A DNA stretch of 64,000 nt, from the NCBI GenBank assembly GCA_006247105.1, contig CM016928.1, positions 310,001 through 374,000 on the forward strand. Reading direction: 5' to 3'. Position numbers and translations under genes: made by a program. Shown one piece after another: positions 1 through 8,123 of the stretch. The notes beneath the pieces are model-generated. The model had not been told where the DNA came from and searched no databases. It worked only from the letters and a program-made list of their open reading frames with translations. This stretch comes from Giardia muris. Lineage: Eukaryota > Fornicata > Diplomonadida > Hexamitidae. Within the stretch, counting starts at the first letter, position 1; the number at the start of each line of letters is the position of its first letter.

Positions 1-561
1 ATCGACGGGCCTGCATCCCTCCGCTCCTCCGTCCTCATCGTAGACGTGCAGGAGCGCCCCCTCGCCATAGAAGACGACGCTTGAGGAGACCGTCAAGCCT
101 CCGAGGAGGACGTAGCCGTCTGGGGCCTCGTTGGGTCCTGAAGAAGGCCTCGCGGCCAGGACGTTTGTGATCGTCCCAGCCGCCCCCTGCTGCAGCAAGA
201 TGCGATCCGGGCGCGGGAACACCGGCCGGCACTTCGGGTTGGGGTCGAGCGTGAGGATACGGTCCTCCTGGCGTCCCAGGACGTCCATGACGACTCCCTC
301 GCCGTTCTGGCAGATGATGAGCAGGGGGATGGAGGGGGCGAGGAGGGCGTCCTCCGAGGCCGTCTCGCAGGAGAGGAGGAAGAGGATCGTGCTAGAGAAC
401 CTACGAACGCGCCTAGCCTCGAGGTTCCGGTCGATGGCGAACAAGGAGCCGTCCAGAGTCCCCACGTATAGCCGGCGCGCGTACCCGACGCAGGTGACGA
501 GGCCCGGGACCCTCCCGAGCCGCGAGACGCTGAGGAGCTGCGCCTTTGGCAGGTTTGGCAT
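1..561 (-). CDS. Beta-propeller-like protein, N-terminal part (runs off left edge)
   Basis: This minus-strand frame is open from the ATG at 559-561 to base 1, giving the first 187 residues of a longer protein. The sequence alternates short beta-strand-like segments with glycine turns (for example LYVGTLDGSLFAID and LLIICQNGEGVVMD). That is what a WD40 or CNH-type propeller blade looks like, but I cannot name the family. The start is chosen because the promoter-like motif GGATTTTCGCC lies just upstream, and because the divergent CFAP161 gene begins 75 bp away. The 3' end and any C-terminal domains lie outside the window. Confidence 0.75.
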   Translation of the reverse strand, partial: MPNLPKAQLLSVSRLGRVPGLVTCVGYARRLYVGTLDGSLFAIDRNLEARRVRRFSSTILFLLSCETASEDALLAPSIPLLIICQNGEGVVMDVLGRQEDRILTLDPNPKCRPVFPRPDRILLQQGAAGTITNVLAARPSSGPNEAPDGYVLLGGLTVSSSVVFYGEGALLHVYDEDGGAEGCRPVD

Positions 562-636
562 CTTCCGAGGGGGGCGAAAATCCGAATCCGGAATCCGGGG
601 ACCGAAAACAAAAATTCTGGGAATCCGAGAGCGACG
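562..636. promoter_or_regulatory. Divergent promoter between propeller gene and CFAP161
   Basis: These 75 bp separate two divergent ATGs. On the minus strand they carry CCGGATTCCGGATTCGGATTTTCGCC, an example of the CCGGATT...GGATTTT motif repeated at other starts in the GC-rich half. On the plus side an A-rich run (aaaacaaaaatt) stands out from surroundings of over 70% GC. Function as a bidirectional promoter is inferred from position and recurrence. Confidence 0.5.
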
Positions 637-1563
637 ATGAGCATCCCGGGAGTGACGCAGAACATCTACTCGTGCCGCACCATGATCAACAACTGGTACG
701 AGGAGCGGGCGCAGCGGGAGGAGGTCCTGCGGCGGTATCTGGAGCGGGAGGCGAGCGGGGATCTGAAGGCCCACCGGGTCATCGCGCAGATGGAGAACAT
801 CCTGAAGCCCGCGGCGCTCGCGGACGCGCGCGTCCTCTTCGAGGGCGACGGGGTCCTCCTCGTCAACCACAACGCGCGGGCGCTGATGCTCGCCTGCGAC
901 CCGCGCTACCCGCTGAAGGAGTACCCGGACGGCTGCCGGGTCAGCCTGTGCGAGGGCGTCGCGCCCCTCCGCCGCTCCGTCTTCCACGCCCGCCGGGTCG
1001 CCCAGGCGCTGACGGACCAGAACCTGGTCAAGTACGGGAAGCGGCTGGCTTACATGTTCACAGCGCAGGAGCTGGCGAGCCACGAGACGAAGCTGTCGAC
1101 GCTCTCCGCGACGAACGCGATCGGGGAGGACGTCCCGATCCGCTACGGCGAGCGGATCAACATCCTCTGCGACGTCGACATGATCGCAGACTCCGACAAG
1201 TTCGGGAAGATAGGGGGCGCGGGAGACGAAGTCGGGCTCGGCTGCGTCCGGGTCCCGGGGTCGTCGACGATCCACGTCGTCATCGGGCCGCTGGGCTGCC
1301 TCCACAAGGACGCGGAGTTCGTTATCGAGCCGTTCCACGCGAGCCTCCGCCTCGAGCTGGAGGGCCACCCGGTCCTCCTCGACCAGCCCGTCGTCGTCCG
1401 CCACTGCGCGACCGGGCACTGCATCGGCAGCGGGGAGGCGCCCAAGCCCGCCCCGACGGACCTCGACGCCCCCGAGTTCCTCTGCCAGTGCCGCTCCGTC
1501 CTCAACCAGCACCGGCGCGAGACGGAGCCGAACCTCTTCACCCTGACCTGCGGGCGCGACTGA
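637..1563 (+). CDS. CFAP161: CFAP161-like axonemal microtubule inner protein
   Basis: 308 residues, close to the roughly 300 of animal CFAP161. The N-terminus (residues about 8-45: NNWYEE, a run of acidic residues, then LRRYLEREASGDLKAHR) matches the family start, where a GNW motif is followed by a KDFLEKRDKGKL-type helix. The middle repeats the family pattern of a beta-rich domain with YGERINIL and a late LRLELEGHPV segment (family: LRLEYEGFPV). In other eukaryotes CFAP161 binds inside the doublet microtubule lumen and stabilises motile cilia. The last nine codons overlap the convergent gene downstream by 26 bp. CFAP52, another inner protein, lies 17 kb away. Confidence 0.8.
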   Translation: MSIPGVTQNIYSCRTMINNWYEERAQREEVLRRYLEREASGDLKAHRVIAQMENILKPAALADARVLFEGDGVLLVNHNARALMLACDPRYPLKEYPDGCRVSLCEGVAPLRRSVFHARRVAQALTDQNLVKYGKRLAYMFTAQELASHETKLSTLSATNAIGEDVPIRYGERINILCDVDMIADSDKFGKIGGAGDEVGLGCVRVPGSSTIHVVIGPLGCLHKDAEFVIEPFHASLRLELEGHPVLLDQPVVVRHCATGHCIGSGEAPKPAPTDLDAPEFLCQCRSVLNQHRRETEPNLFTLTCGRD

Positions 1564-2485
1564 GCGCCTCGACCACCCGGCCCGCGTCCTCCCGCTCGTC
1601 CCCCGCCAGGAGCAGCTCGACCAGGGTGCGGAGGTCCGCCCCCGCCCCCTCGAGCGCCACCGCCTCCGCTCCCTCTGCCGCCGCCTCTTCCGCCGGCCTC
1701 GCCGCCTCGAACGCCCGGCGGAGACACTCGTCGGCCGCCGCCCGGAGCGCCGGGCTCGGCAGCAGCGCGTCGCGCGACGGGGCGAAGGGCGCGTCGGCCG
1801 CCCGGAGGAACGTGAGGAGCAGCGCGCCCGCGACGCAGACATTGGGGGCGGCGGTGGCGGCCCGCACGTCGACGAAGGCCGCGGCAGAGCACTGCGGGGC
1901 CAGGGAGACGCCGAGCGCCTCGAAGACGCCGTCGGAGGGCCGGAGCGGGCAGTCCGCCGCCCGAGCTCCTGGGAGCGCAACCCGGTTCGCCACCGCGATG
2001 TGGGCGCACGGGAAGCGGCGCGGCCTCCGCGCGTCCGCCGGGCTCTGCGCGTCCCAGATGAAGCAGGCGGCGACGAGCCCCGCGCCCGCATCCTCCGCGA
2101 GCGCCTCGCGCGCCGGGGCCGCCCAGTCGGGATGCCCGGTCGCTCGGCGGAACAGCGCGGCCGCGGGGCGCCGGAGGAGGCGGAGCGAGCGGTGCCCGTC
2201 CCCGCCCGGCAACTCGGCGCGGGCCCCGGGGACGTCGAAGTGGACGCGCGGCATCCGGTACGCGAAGGCGAGGAGCCCGACGACATCTGCGAGCTCCGCG
2301 AGCCCCGCGGCGGCGGTCTCCGGGAGGGTCGCCTCGGCGCGCCCCTCCTCGCCGTCGGTGACCACGGCGAGGCGCCCACCGCGGCAGTAAACGTTGACGA
2401 CGCCCCCGCCGCCGCGGAGGGCCGCTGCCACGGCGTCGGCGACGAGCGCGCGGGCGGGCCCGAGGGCGGAGGCGCTCGACGACAT
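1538..2485 (-). CDS. Unknown alanine/arginine-rich protein
   Basis: 315 residues, with no family I can assign securely. The ORF starts at an ATG preceded by a strong promoter-like region, and its end overlaps CFAP161 tail to tail. Composition (Ala, Arg, Gly) largely follows the extreme GC. The N-terminus (LVADAVAAALRGGGGVVNVYCRGGRLAVVTDG) has a faint look of a GHKL/MutL-type ATPase start, with a helix followed by a strand and an Asp-Gly. The diagnostic N-box Asn and later GFRGEAL motif are not clearly present, so this stays a guess. The coding call rests on context and on the complementary frames being less plausible. Confidence 0.6.
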   Translation of the reverse strand: MSSSASALGPARALVADAVAAALRGGGGVVNVYCRGGRLAVVTDGEEGRAEATLPETAAAGLAELADVVGLLAFAYRMPRVHFDVPGARAELPGGDGHRSLRLLRRPAAALFRRATGHPDWAAPAREALAEDAGAGLVAACFIWDAQSPADARRPRRFPCAHIAVANRVALPGARAADCPLRPSDGVFEALGVSLAPQCSAAAFVDVRAATAAPNVCVAGALLLTFLRAADAPFAPSRDALLPSPALRAAADECLRRAFEAARPAEEAAAEGAEAVALEGAGADLRTLVELLLAGDEREDAGRVVEALSRARRSG

Positions 2486-2549
2486 CGCGAGAAAAATCCG
2501 AGACCCAAAATCCGGAAACCGGCCAAAATCCGGAATCTGCGGCCGCCGA
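2486..2549 (-). promoter_or_regulatory. Promoter region with three CCGGATTTT-type motifs
   Basis: Read on the minus strand, this 64-bp gap contains ATTCCGGATTTTGGCCGG, then TTTCCGGATTTTGGG, then CTCGGATTTTTCTCGCG directly before the ATG at 2485. It is the densest cluster of the motif in the window. A promoter role is inferred from its position before a start codon. Confidence 0.5.
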
Positions 2550-3677
2550 TCAGGTTCTGGGGGCCCGGACGAGCCGGACGGCGGCGACGGCGGCCAGGAG
2601 GCAGAGGGGCGCGCTGGGGGCGGGGAGGAGCGCCCCGGACGCGGCCCCGAACTCGACGTCGTAGGCGAGGCGGAGCCAGAGGAGGTGGAGGAGGCTGAGG
2701 AGACCGATGAGGGGGGCGGAGAGCGGCTGAGAGACGACGCTCGCGGGGTAAAGCGCCCAGGCGTAGTACTGGGCCGTGACGACGGAGTTCAGGGCGACGA
2801 ACGTCAGGGCGGCGGCCGCGAGGTCTCCGCGGAGCAGGGCCGCCGTGTAGCACCGGTACCGCAGGGTGGCGAGCCGGTGGGCGAAGAGGCAGAGGAGGCC
2901 GATGACCTGCGCGACGGGCGCGAACGGGAGGCACGCAGGGGACGCGCCACCCTCGCGGGAGCACTGCAGCTGGAGCGGCCAGAGCGCGCTCAAGTTGTGG
3001 CGGTGGTCGACGCGGCCGGCGACGTGGTAGCGGAGCGCGACGTCGAAGAAGGCGGCGTCGAGGCGGGCCGCGAGGCCGTTGCAGAGCAGGAACGCAAGGA
3101 GGGCGACGAGGACGAGGCGCGCCGCAGCGCGTAATCCGCGGCGCTGGAGGGCGTGGAGCGCCAGGAACGGGGCGAAGACGACCGGATACAGCCGCAGGTG
3201 CGTCGCGAAGCCGAGGAGGACGGCGACGGCCGCGAAGAACCCGGCCTCGTTCGCCCGCAGCATCACAGCGATGACGAGCTGCACGAGGGAGTCGAAGCTC
3301 CCGCGGGTCGAGAGCGCGATGACGAAGGGGTTGAACAGCCAGAGGACGCGGTGGCGCTCGGGCGGGGCGAAGGACGCGGAGACGGCGGCCACGAGGACGT
3401 CCGCCCCGCCGTAGAGCGCCTTCCCGAACCAGCGGCGGCGCGGGTGGCACGCGGGCCGGAGCAGGACGGCGAGGAGCGGGGAGTAGCGGTAGGTCAGCCG
3501 TTCACTCGGCTGCCCAGCCAAGCACGCGCCCTCGACCATGACGACGTAGTCGACGTCGGTCATCGACGGGCTCGGCGGCTCCGCGACGACGACGTACTCC
3601 CCGACGGCGATGACGCAGGCGCGCAGGAGCGCGGCGAGCAGTAGGTGCCAGGGCCTCGTCTCGCGCCGCGCCCGCAT
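2550..3677 (-). CDS. PIGM: GPI mannosyltransferase 1 (PIG-M / GPI14)
   Basis: 375 residues. It adds the first mannose to the GPI glycolipid precursor, using dolichol-phosphate mannose in the ER lumen. The family's luminal signature is visible: an acidic TDVDYVVM after the first membrane segment, then TYRYSPLLAVLL, FGKALYGGADV, and FNPFVIALSTRGSFDSLV, followed by HLRLYPVVFAPFLAL. All align with the PIG-M pattern (TDIDY; YRYTPLLA; FNP.VI.ISTRG; H.K.YP). About eight hydrophobic segments are apparent. The protein is slightly shorter than animal PIG-M (about 420). It diverges from the CDF transporter across a 113-bp promoter region. Confidence 0.92.
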   Translation of the reverse strand: MRARRETRPWHLLLAALLRACVIAVGEYVVVAEPPSPSMTDVDYVVMVEGACLAGQPSERLTYRYSPLLAVLLRPACHPRRRWFGKALYGGADVLVAAVSASFAPPERHRVLWLFNPFVIALSTRGSFDSLVQLVIAVMLRANEAGFFAAVAVLLGFATHLRLYPVVFAPFLALHALQRRGLRAAARLVLVALLAFLLCNGLAARLDAAFFDVALRYHVAGRVDHRHNLSALWPLQLQCSREGGASPACLPFAPVAQVIGLLCLFAHRLATLRYRCYTAALLRGDLAAAALTFVALNSVVTAQYYAWALYPASVVSQPLSAPLIGLLSLLHLLWLRLAYDVEFGAASGALLPAPSAPLCLLAAVAAVRLVRAPRT

Positions 3678-3790
3678 CTCGGATTCTGGATTTTGGCCGC
3701 CTGTAGCCCTCAGCGCCCGGGGCCCGGCGTTTTTTGGCTCCGTTTTTTGGGCGTCCGATTTTTTGGTTTTTGGGCGGGGCGCAAAAAAGG
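3678..3790. promoter_or_regulatory. Divergent promoter, PIG-M / CDF transporter
   Basis: Plus-strand GATTCTGGATTTTGGCCGCC at 3682-3701 matches 14138-14157 with one mismatch. It is followed by four T-runs of six (3729-3770) and an AAAAAA run directly before the ATG at 3791. The shared motif plus T/A tracts in an otherwise very GC-rich context suggests a bidirectional promoter. Confidence 0.55.
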
Positions 3791-5317
3791 ATGTCGCACG
3801 TCCTCGGGCCGCGCCTCGACGCCGTGACGGTTCGGGACGAGAGGGACGCGGAGCGGGCGGACGGGTGGGCGCTGCCGGGGCTTCCGAGCGTCCCCCCGGA
3901 GGTGGTCGGGCCGCTCCGCCTCGCCGAGCTGGGGGCGCTGCTGGAGGCGGGGGCGGAGGAGGGCGGGGCGGAGGGAGAAGCGGCGTGCGCGCGCCTCGGC
4001 GGCTGCGCGGGCTTTCTCGCGTCCCTGCGGGTCCGGCTCGAGCACCTGCGGCTCCTCGAGGACGCGTACCCCGCGGACGTCCCGGAGGTCCGGGCGCGCC
4101 TCCGCGCGGCGGCCGCCGACTGCCTCGCGGAGGGCGCCGACGCCGCCGAGCGCCGCCGCGTCGACGCGCTCTTCGGGGCAGCGGCGGAGAGCGCGACGCC
4201 GGGGGCGGACAGCGCGACCGTGGAGCTCGGAGACGAGAGCGACGCGGGGGGCGAGGGGGCCGCGCGGGTGAGGGCGCGGCGCTGCGGGGCGAAGGCGTGC
4301 GTCGACGTCTCGTTCGGGTGCAACGTCGGGCTGTGCGGGGCGAAGATCGTCGCGTACGCCCTGTCCGGCTCGATGTCGCTCCTCGCGTCGATGGTCGACT
4401 CGTGCCTCGACATCCTCTCGGGGCTCGTCCTCTTCGTCTGCGCCCGCCTCGCGCGCTCGGGCCAGAGGAGCCGGGAGGCGCGGGGCCGCTGCGCCCGCTG
4501 CTGCCTCCGCTGCCACCGCGGCGGGGTGGGCGGGACGAGCGACGCGTACCCGCTCGGGAAGAAGCGCTACGAGACGCTCGGCGTCCTCTCCTTCTCGTGC
4601 ATCATGGGGACCTTCGCCCTGACGCTGGCGTACGAGTCCGTCCTGAAGATCATCGAGCTCGCCCGGGCGCCCCCCGAGGCTCCGACGCGCTACGGCCCGC
4701 TCCAGATGGGCGTCATTGGGGCGACGATCCTCCTCAAGCTCGCGCTCTGCGTCGCCTGCCACGTCTGCGGGCGCAGGGCCGCGAAAGCCGCAAGGGGCGA
4801 GGGGGGCGGGGGGGACGAGAAGGACGCGGGCGCCGTCGACGCCGTGATGGCGTACCGGGACGACCACCGGAACGACGTCCTGTCGAACGCGGCGGGCTTC
4901 GTCGCGGGCTTCGTCGGCTCCGCGTACCACGGGCAGGACGGGCGCCCGAACCTCTCGTACGTCGACCCCGTCGGCTCCCTCCTCCTCTCGTGCTACATCC
5001 TCGTCAACTGGACGGGGGCCGCGCTCGGGCAGATCCGCCTGCTCGCGGGGAAGGCCGTCGGGCCCGACGAGCTCGGCCGCGTCGTCCTCCACGCGATGCA
5101 CTTCGACCCGCGCATCGAGCGCGTCAACCGCGCGCTCGCCTACCGCTGCGGCCGCGACTCGACCGTCGAGCTCTCCGTCTGCCTCCCGGACGCCCTCCCG
5201 ATCGTCGACTGCCACCGCCTCGTCCACGCCCTCTCGGACGCCGTCGAGGCGCTCGACGGCGTCGAGCGCTGCTACGTCCACGTCGAGTCCGAGGACTGCG
5301 TCAACCCGCCCCGGTGA
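3791..5317 (+). CDS. Cation diffusion facilitator, Mn-CDF type
   Basis: 508 residues. Residues about 150-200 give the CDF first-helix signature, ending SGSMSLLASMVDSCLDILSG. Next comes YPLGKKRYETLGVLSF, and then DHRNDVLSNAAGFVAGFVG, which carries the two-aspartate metal site. These are the SLSLLAS..DSLLD, YP.GK.R..P.G and DH..DV..N motifs typical of manganese-type CDFs (plant MTP8-11). CDF proteins export divalent metal from the cytosol in exchange for protons. The start at 3791 is preferred over an upstream in-frame Met at 3734 because the promoter tracts lie between them. The N-terminal 150 residues are helical and not conserved. It ends 3 bp before the convergent HMG-box gene. Confidence 0.88.
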   Translation: MSHVLGPRLDAVTVRDERDAERADGWALPGLPSVPPEVVGPLRLAELGALLEAGAEEGGAEGEAACARLGGCAGFLASLRVRLEHLRLLEDAYPADVPEVRARLRAAAADCLAEGADAAERRRVDALFGAAAESATPGADSATVELGDESDAGGEGAARVRARRCGAKACVDVSFGCNVGLCGAKIVAYALSGSMSLLASMVDSCLDILSGLVLFVCARLARSGQRSREARGRCARCCLRCHRGGVGGTSDAYPLGKKRYETLGVLSFSCIMGTFALTLAYESVLKIIELARAPPEAPTRYGPLQMGVIGATILLKLALCVACHVCGRRAAKAARGEGGGGDEKDAGAVDAVMAYRDDHRNDVLSNAAGFVAGFVGSAYHGQDGRPNLSYVDPVGSLLLSCYILVNWTGAALGQIRLLAGKAVGPDELGRVVLHAMHFDPRIERVNRALAYRCGRDSTVELSVCLPDALPIVDCHRLVHALSDAVEALDGVERCYVHVESEDCVNPPR

Positions 5318-5320
5318 GCC

Positions 5321-5941
5321 TCAGCGGGCCTCGTCGTCGTTCTCCCCGCCCCTGTCGCCCCTCCGCGCCCGCGCGCACCACTCGTCGTAGAAGCGGACGA
5401 TCTCGCCCTGGTTCTCGGCGCCCATCTCGGCCCAGACGCGGTGCCACTCGGCCCGGTCGGGCTCCGCGAGCCGCCTCGCGGCCGCGCGTAAACGGCTCCG
5501 GTTCCCGCGCGTCGGCTCGACGACGCTCGCCCGGTCGTCCCGCAGGTGGCGCTTCAGCTGGGCGACGCAGAAGCAGATCTCGAGCGCCTGGGCGTCGCTC
5601 AGGCGGCGCCTCCCCCCGCCCCCGGAGGAGGCGGCCGCCCGGCCCTCCTTGGCGCTCCGCTTCTCCCGCGTCCGCTCGCGCTGGAGGCGCGCCTTCTCCT
5701 CGTCCTTCAGGCGCTCCTCGGGGTGGCGCTCGTACCAGCTCGCGAGGGCCGCCTTGTACGCCTCGAGCTTCGCCCGGTACTCGGCGTTGTAGCGCTCCCG
5801 CTCGGCGTCCGGCAGGGCCTTCCAGCGCTCCCCGAGGAGCCGGCCGCGCTCGGCGCCCGGGAGCCCCGCCCCGACGTCCGCGTGCGCCTTGAAGAACGCC
5901 ATGAAGCCCGACGCGGGCTTCGTCGGCCGCGTTTCGTCCAT
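5321..5941 (-). CDS. HMG-box protein
   Basis: 206 residues. Residues about 7-66 form an HMG box: KPASGFMAFFKAH at the start of helix 1, then GERWKALPDAERERYNAEY. These are the P-x-SAFM-F and W-K-x-L-s-d-e-E-k-x-Y family anchors. A basic linker (KDEEKARLQRERTREKRSAKE) follows, then a helical C-terminus without a recognised domain. HMG-box proteins bend DNA and act in chromatin or transcription. The ATG is preceded by an A6 tract on the minus strand. Only one box is present. Confidence 0.85.
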   Translation of the reverse strand: MDETRPTKPASGFMAFFKAHADVGAGLPGAERGRLLGERWKALPDAERERYNAEYRAKLEAYKAALASWYERHPEERLKDEEKARLQRERTREKRSAKEGRAAASSGGGGRRRLSDAQALEICFCVAQLKRHLRDDRASVVEPTRGNRSRLRAAARRLAEPDRAEWHRVWAEMGAENQGEIVRFYDEWCARARRGDRGGENDDEAR

Positions 5942-6011
5942 TTTTTCGCCGGAGAAACGCCGCCCGCCTTTACTCGCGGCGCGACAGGGGCGGGCGGCGC
6001 CGCCGCCTCCC

Positions 6012-6638
6012 TCAGAGCGCGCGGGCCCGCGCGCCCGGAGAGGCGAAGGCGGGCTCGGCGGCCTTGAGGAGGCCGTCGACGACGCTCTGGACGCGCCGGT
6101 GGGTCTCGTCGACGTCGTTCGTCGACTGGACGCGGTGGAGGCGGCCCTGGGTCTCGAAGCGCTGGAAGAGCGCCCGGGTCTCGTGCTTGAAGACGGCCAT
6201 CCGCTTGACGAAGGACTCGGGGTTGTCGTCGGCCCGGGTGCTCCCGCTCAGGATCCGCTGCTGGATGCGGTCGCGCAGGACGTCGTCCGCGCAGTCGAGG
6301 ACGATCAGCCCCAGGTCGACCGAGCCGACGAGGTCGATAAACGTCTCGTAGTTGTCGACCGAGCGCGGGTACCCGTCGATGAAGACGAGGCGCTTGTCGG
6401 GGTGCTCCAGCATCTTCCGGTGGAGCAGGACGGTCGTGACCCGCCCGTCCACGATTCGCCCGTTCCGGATGTCGTCGTTGATCGTCCCCGCCAGCTCCGA
6501 CCCCGGCTTCGCCGCCTCCGCCCGCAGGCAGTCGCCCGCGCTGATGTGGAGCGCCCCGTACGCGCGGGCCAGCAGCCGCCCCTCCGTGCTCTTCCCGGCC
6601 CCCGGGCCGCCCAGGATGAAGATCACCTGCCGCTGCAT
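6012..6638 (-). CDS. UMP-CMP kinase
   Basis: 208 residues, phosphorylating UMP and CMP with ATP. The P-loop at residues about 9-16 reads GGPGAGKS, followed by T. The nucleotide-monophosphate site follows with HISAGDCLRAE, the LID/NMP helices with NDDIRNGRIVDGRVT, then LVFIDGYPRSVDNYETF and the RILSGSTRADDNPESFVKR segment that carries the LID arginines. The usual GKGT is GKST here. The Met at 6638 is used because the promoter-like TCCGGATTCTGGCC lies between it and the upstream Met at 6692. With cytidine deaminase at 56.5 kb it forms part of pyrimidine salvage, on which parasites lacking de novo synthesis depend. Confidence 0.9.
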   Translation of the reverse strand: MQRQVIFILGGPGAGKSTEGRLLARAYGALHISAGDCLRAEAAKPGSELAGTINDDIRNGRIVDGRVTTVLLHRKMLEHPDKRLVFIDGYPRSVDNYETFIDLVGSVDLGLIVLDCADDVLRDRIQQRILSGSTRADDNPESFVKRMAVFKHETRALFQRFETQGRLHRVQSTNDVDETHRRVQSVVDGLLKAAEPAFASPGARARAL

Positions 6639-6696
6639 TTTTTGTTTTTTGGGCCAGAATCCGGACCTCCCCTCCTTTCTCCCTTCTTCCATCCCC

Positions 6697-7995
6697 TCAC
6701 CCCACCTTGCAGGCGGCGCAGAACTCGTCGAAGCGCTGGTAGTCGGCGCACTCGGCGTCCGGGCGGGCGCCGTAGAGGAAGAGGTTCGTCGCGGTGGTGA
6801 CGGCGAGCAGGTCCTCGGTCGGGTGGAACTCCAGGTGCTTGACCCTGTGGAGGGGAGAGATCTTGTCCGGGGGGAGGAAGGAGTTCGAGTCGTAGCAGCC
6901 GGCGTGGACGAGGGGCTTGGCGAGGACGGAGTGGCCCGGGTAGGGCCTTTTGAGGCGTCGGTGACGGTACGCCCGCGTGGCGAGGAAGCAGAGCCCGGTG
7001 CCCTCGCGGTTGTACACGTGGACGAGGTTTCCGTAGTTCCCCGTCGCGATGAACCTGCGAGAGCGGTCGACCGCGAGGTCGAAGGCCTCGTAAAGCGAGG
7101 AGGCGTCGTGCTGGAGCGCCGAGACCCTCTCGGGGCCCAGCGCGTAGTTGATCGGGAGGGTCTGCAGCGGGCCAGCGCTGCGGGAGGCGCGGATGTCGAA
7201 GACGTACAGGAAGCAGAGGTCGCGGGCGGCCAGGAACGTCGGGTCGACGAACTTGACGGCTTCGATCTGAGACTTCGGAGAGGTGAACAGGGCGGAGGCG
7301 GAGGCGCCCTTGTCGAACGCGGAGGCGACGCGCAGGTCGACGTAGCGGACGGCCCCGAGGTTCGACCCGAAGGCGAGGAGGTTGCCGTGGCTCCGCTCGA
7401 GGTCGGCGCAGCGGAGCGTCTCGATCGAGTCGTGGAGGCCGGCGGGCCGGTAATCGACGAGCTGGTACGCCGCGAAGGGGTCCTCGACCCACCACTGGGT
7501 GACCCCGAAGTCGTCGACGAGGTAGAACAGGTCGTCCCGCGGGAGGAGCTCGACGATGCTCGACGCGCTCGCGTTGCTGTAGTTCCGCCGGACGACGACC
7601 TCCGCCTTGCCGGAGGCGCCCGCCCGGCACCGCCACAGCTTCACGTCCCGGTCGTTCGCCGTCAGGTAAACGAGCTCCCCGTCGCCCCGCGCGGGGAGGA
7701 AGCGGATCGCGACGACCCGCGCCTGGACGTCGACGCTCCGGACGTAGTCGTACTCACCCCGGTGCGACTGGTACTCCGCGAGGAACGCGTACCGGGGCGG
7801 CCCCGCCTCCGCCTCTGCCCCTCCCCGCGCCCGCTCGAACAGCGCGATCCGCCCCCCGCAGTCGCCGACGGCGATGTGGTCCCCGGCCGCGTCGAAGCTG
7901 ACCGCCGTCAGGCAGTCGTCGGGTGCGGGCGCGGCGCCCTCCGTCTGGGCCCCGAAGACCTGCAAATACTGATAGTCCAAGTGATCGAGTGGCAT
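6697..7995 (-). CDS. PPP2R2: PP2A regulatory subunit B55 (PR55, WD40)
   Basis: 432 residues, a seven-blade WD40 propeller that targets the PP2A catalytic core to substrates. The family fingerprint is clear: DDCLTAVSFDAAGDHIAVGD in blade 1, then AEYQSHRGEYDYVRS (family EFQSHEPEFDYLKS), TANDRDVKLWR, HGNLLAFGSNLGAVRYVDLR, the VYNREGTG region, and the final HRVKHLEFHPTEDLLAV (family a...W.P.e...AvaatNNLYIF). The start is the Met followed by PLDHLDYQYLQVFG at 7995, just after an AAAA tract; longer in-frame Mets upstream cross the promoter. It diverges from the CYRI-like gene. Confidence 0.9.
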   Translation of the reverse strand: MPLDHLDYQYLQVFGAQTEGAAPAPDDCLTAVSFDAAGDHIAVGDCGGRIALFERARGGAEAEAGPPRYAFLAEYQSHRGEYDYVRSVDVQARVVAIRFLPARGDGELVYLTANDRDVKLWRCRAGASGKAEVVVRRNYSNASASSIVELLPRDDLFYLVDDFGVTQWWVEDPFAAYQLVDYRPAGLHDSIETLRCADLERSHGNLLAFGSNLGAVRYVDLRVASAFDKGASASALFTSPKSQIEAVKFVDPTFLAARDLCFLYVFDIRASRSAGPLQTLPINYALGPERVSALQHDASSLYEAFDLAVDRSRRFIATGNYGNLVHVYNREGTGLCFLATRAYRHRRLKRPYPGHSVLAKPLVHAGCYDSNSFLPPDKISPLHRVKHLEFHPTEDLLAVTTATNLFLYGARPDAECADYQRFDEFCAACKVG

Positions 7996-8123
7996 TTTTG
8001 GCCGCGCCGCTTCCGTGCCCTGTCGCGGCGGTCTGCGGCCCGCGGCCGTTCGCCGCCACCTGCTCACCACTCCCGCCGCTCGCCTCCGCGCCTCCGCGCC
8101 CCGCTCGCCCGGGGAGAACAAAA
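7996..8123. promoter_or_regulatory. Divergent promoter, B55 / CYRI-like gene
   Basis: The 128-bp gap is GC-rich except for the TTTTT next to the minus-strand ATG (reading GGCCAAAAATG) and the GGGGAGAACAAAA before the plus-strand ATG. No copy of the longer GGATTTTGGCC motif is seen, only its GGCC-AAAA end. Confidence 0.4.

Noticed and set aside
546..2390. 614-codon ORF across CFAP161 and the next gene
   Set aside because: Low-complexity Arg/Ala/Pro sequence in a GC-driven open frame; CFAP161 motifs lie in a different frame.
1538..2485. MutL/MLH-type identity for the unknown Ala/Arg-rich protein
   Set aside because: Only a faint N-terminal resemblance; the ATPase N-box and GFRGEAL motifs are not convincingly present.
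3610..5892. 760-codon plus-strand ORF rich in Arg, Pro and Gly overlapping the CDF transporter
   Set aside because: It is an out-of-frame shadow created by very high GC and few stops. The frame starting at 3791 encodes recognisable CDF motifs, and this one has none.
5966..5977. GCCTTTACTCGC, similar to the Giardia 12-nt RNA-processing motif TCCTTTACTCAA
   Set aside because: Only the inner CCTTTACTC matches, the spacer is just 70 bp between two genes, and no RNA structure is evident. Probably chance.
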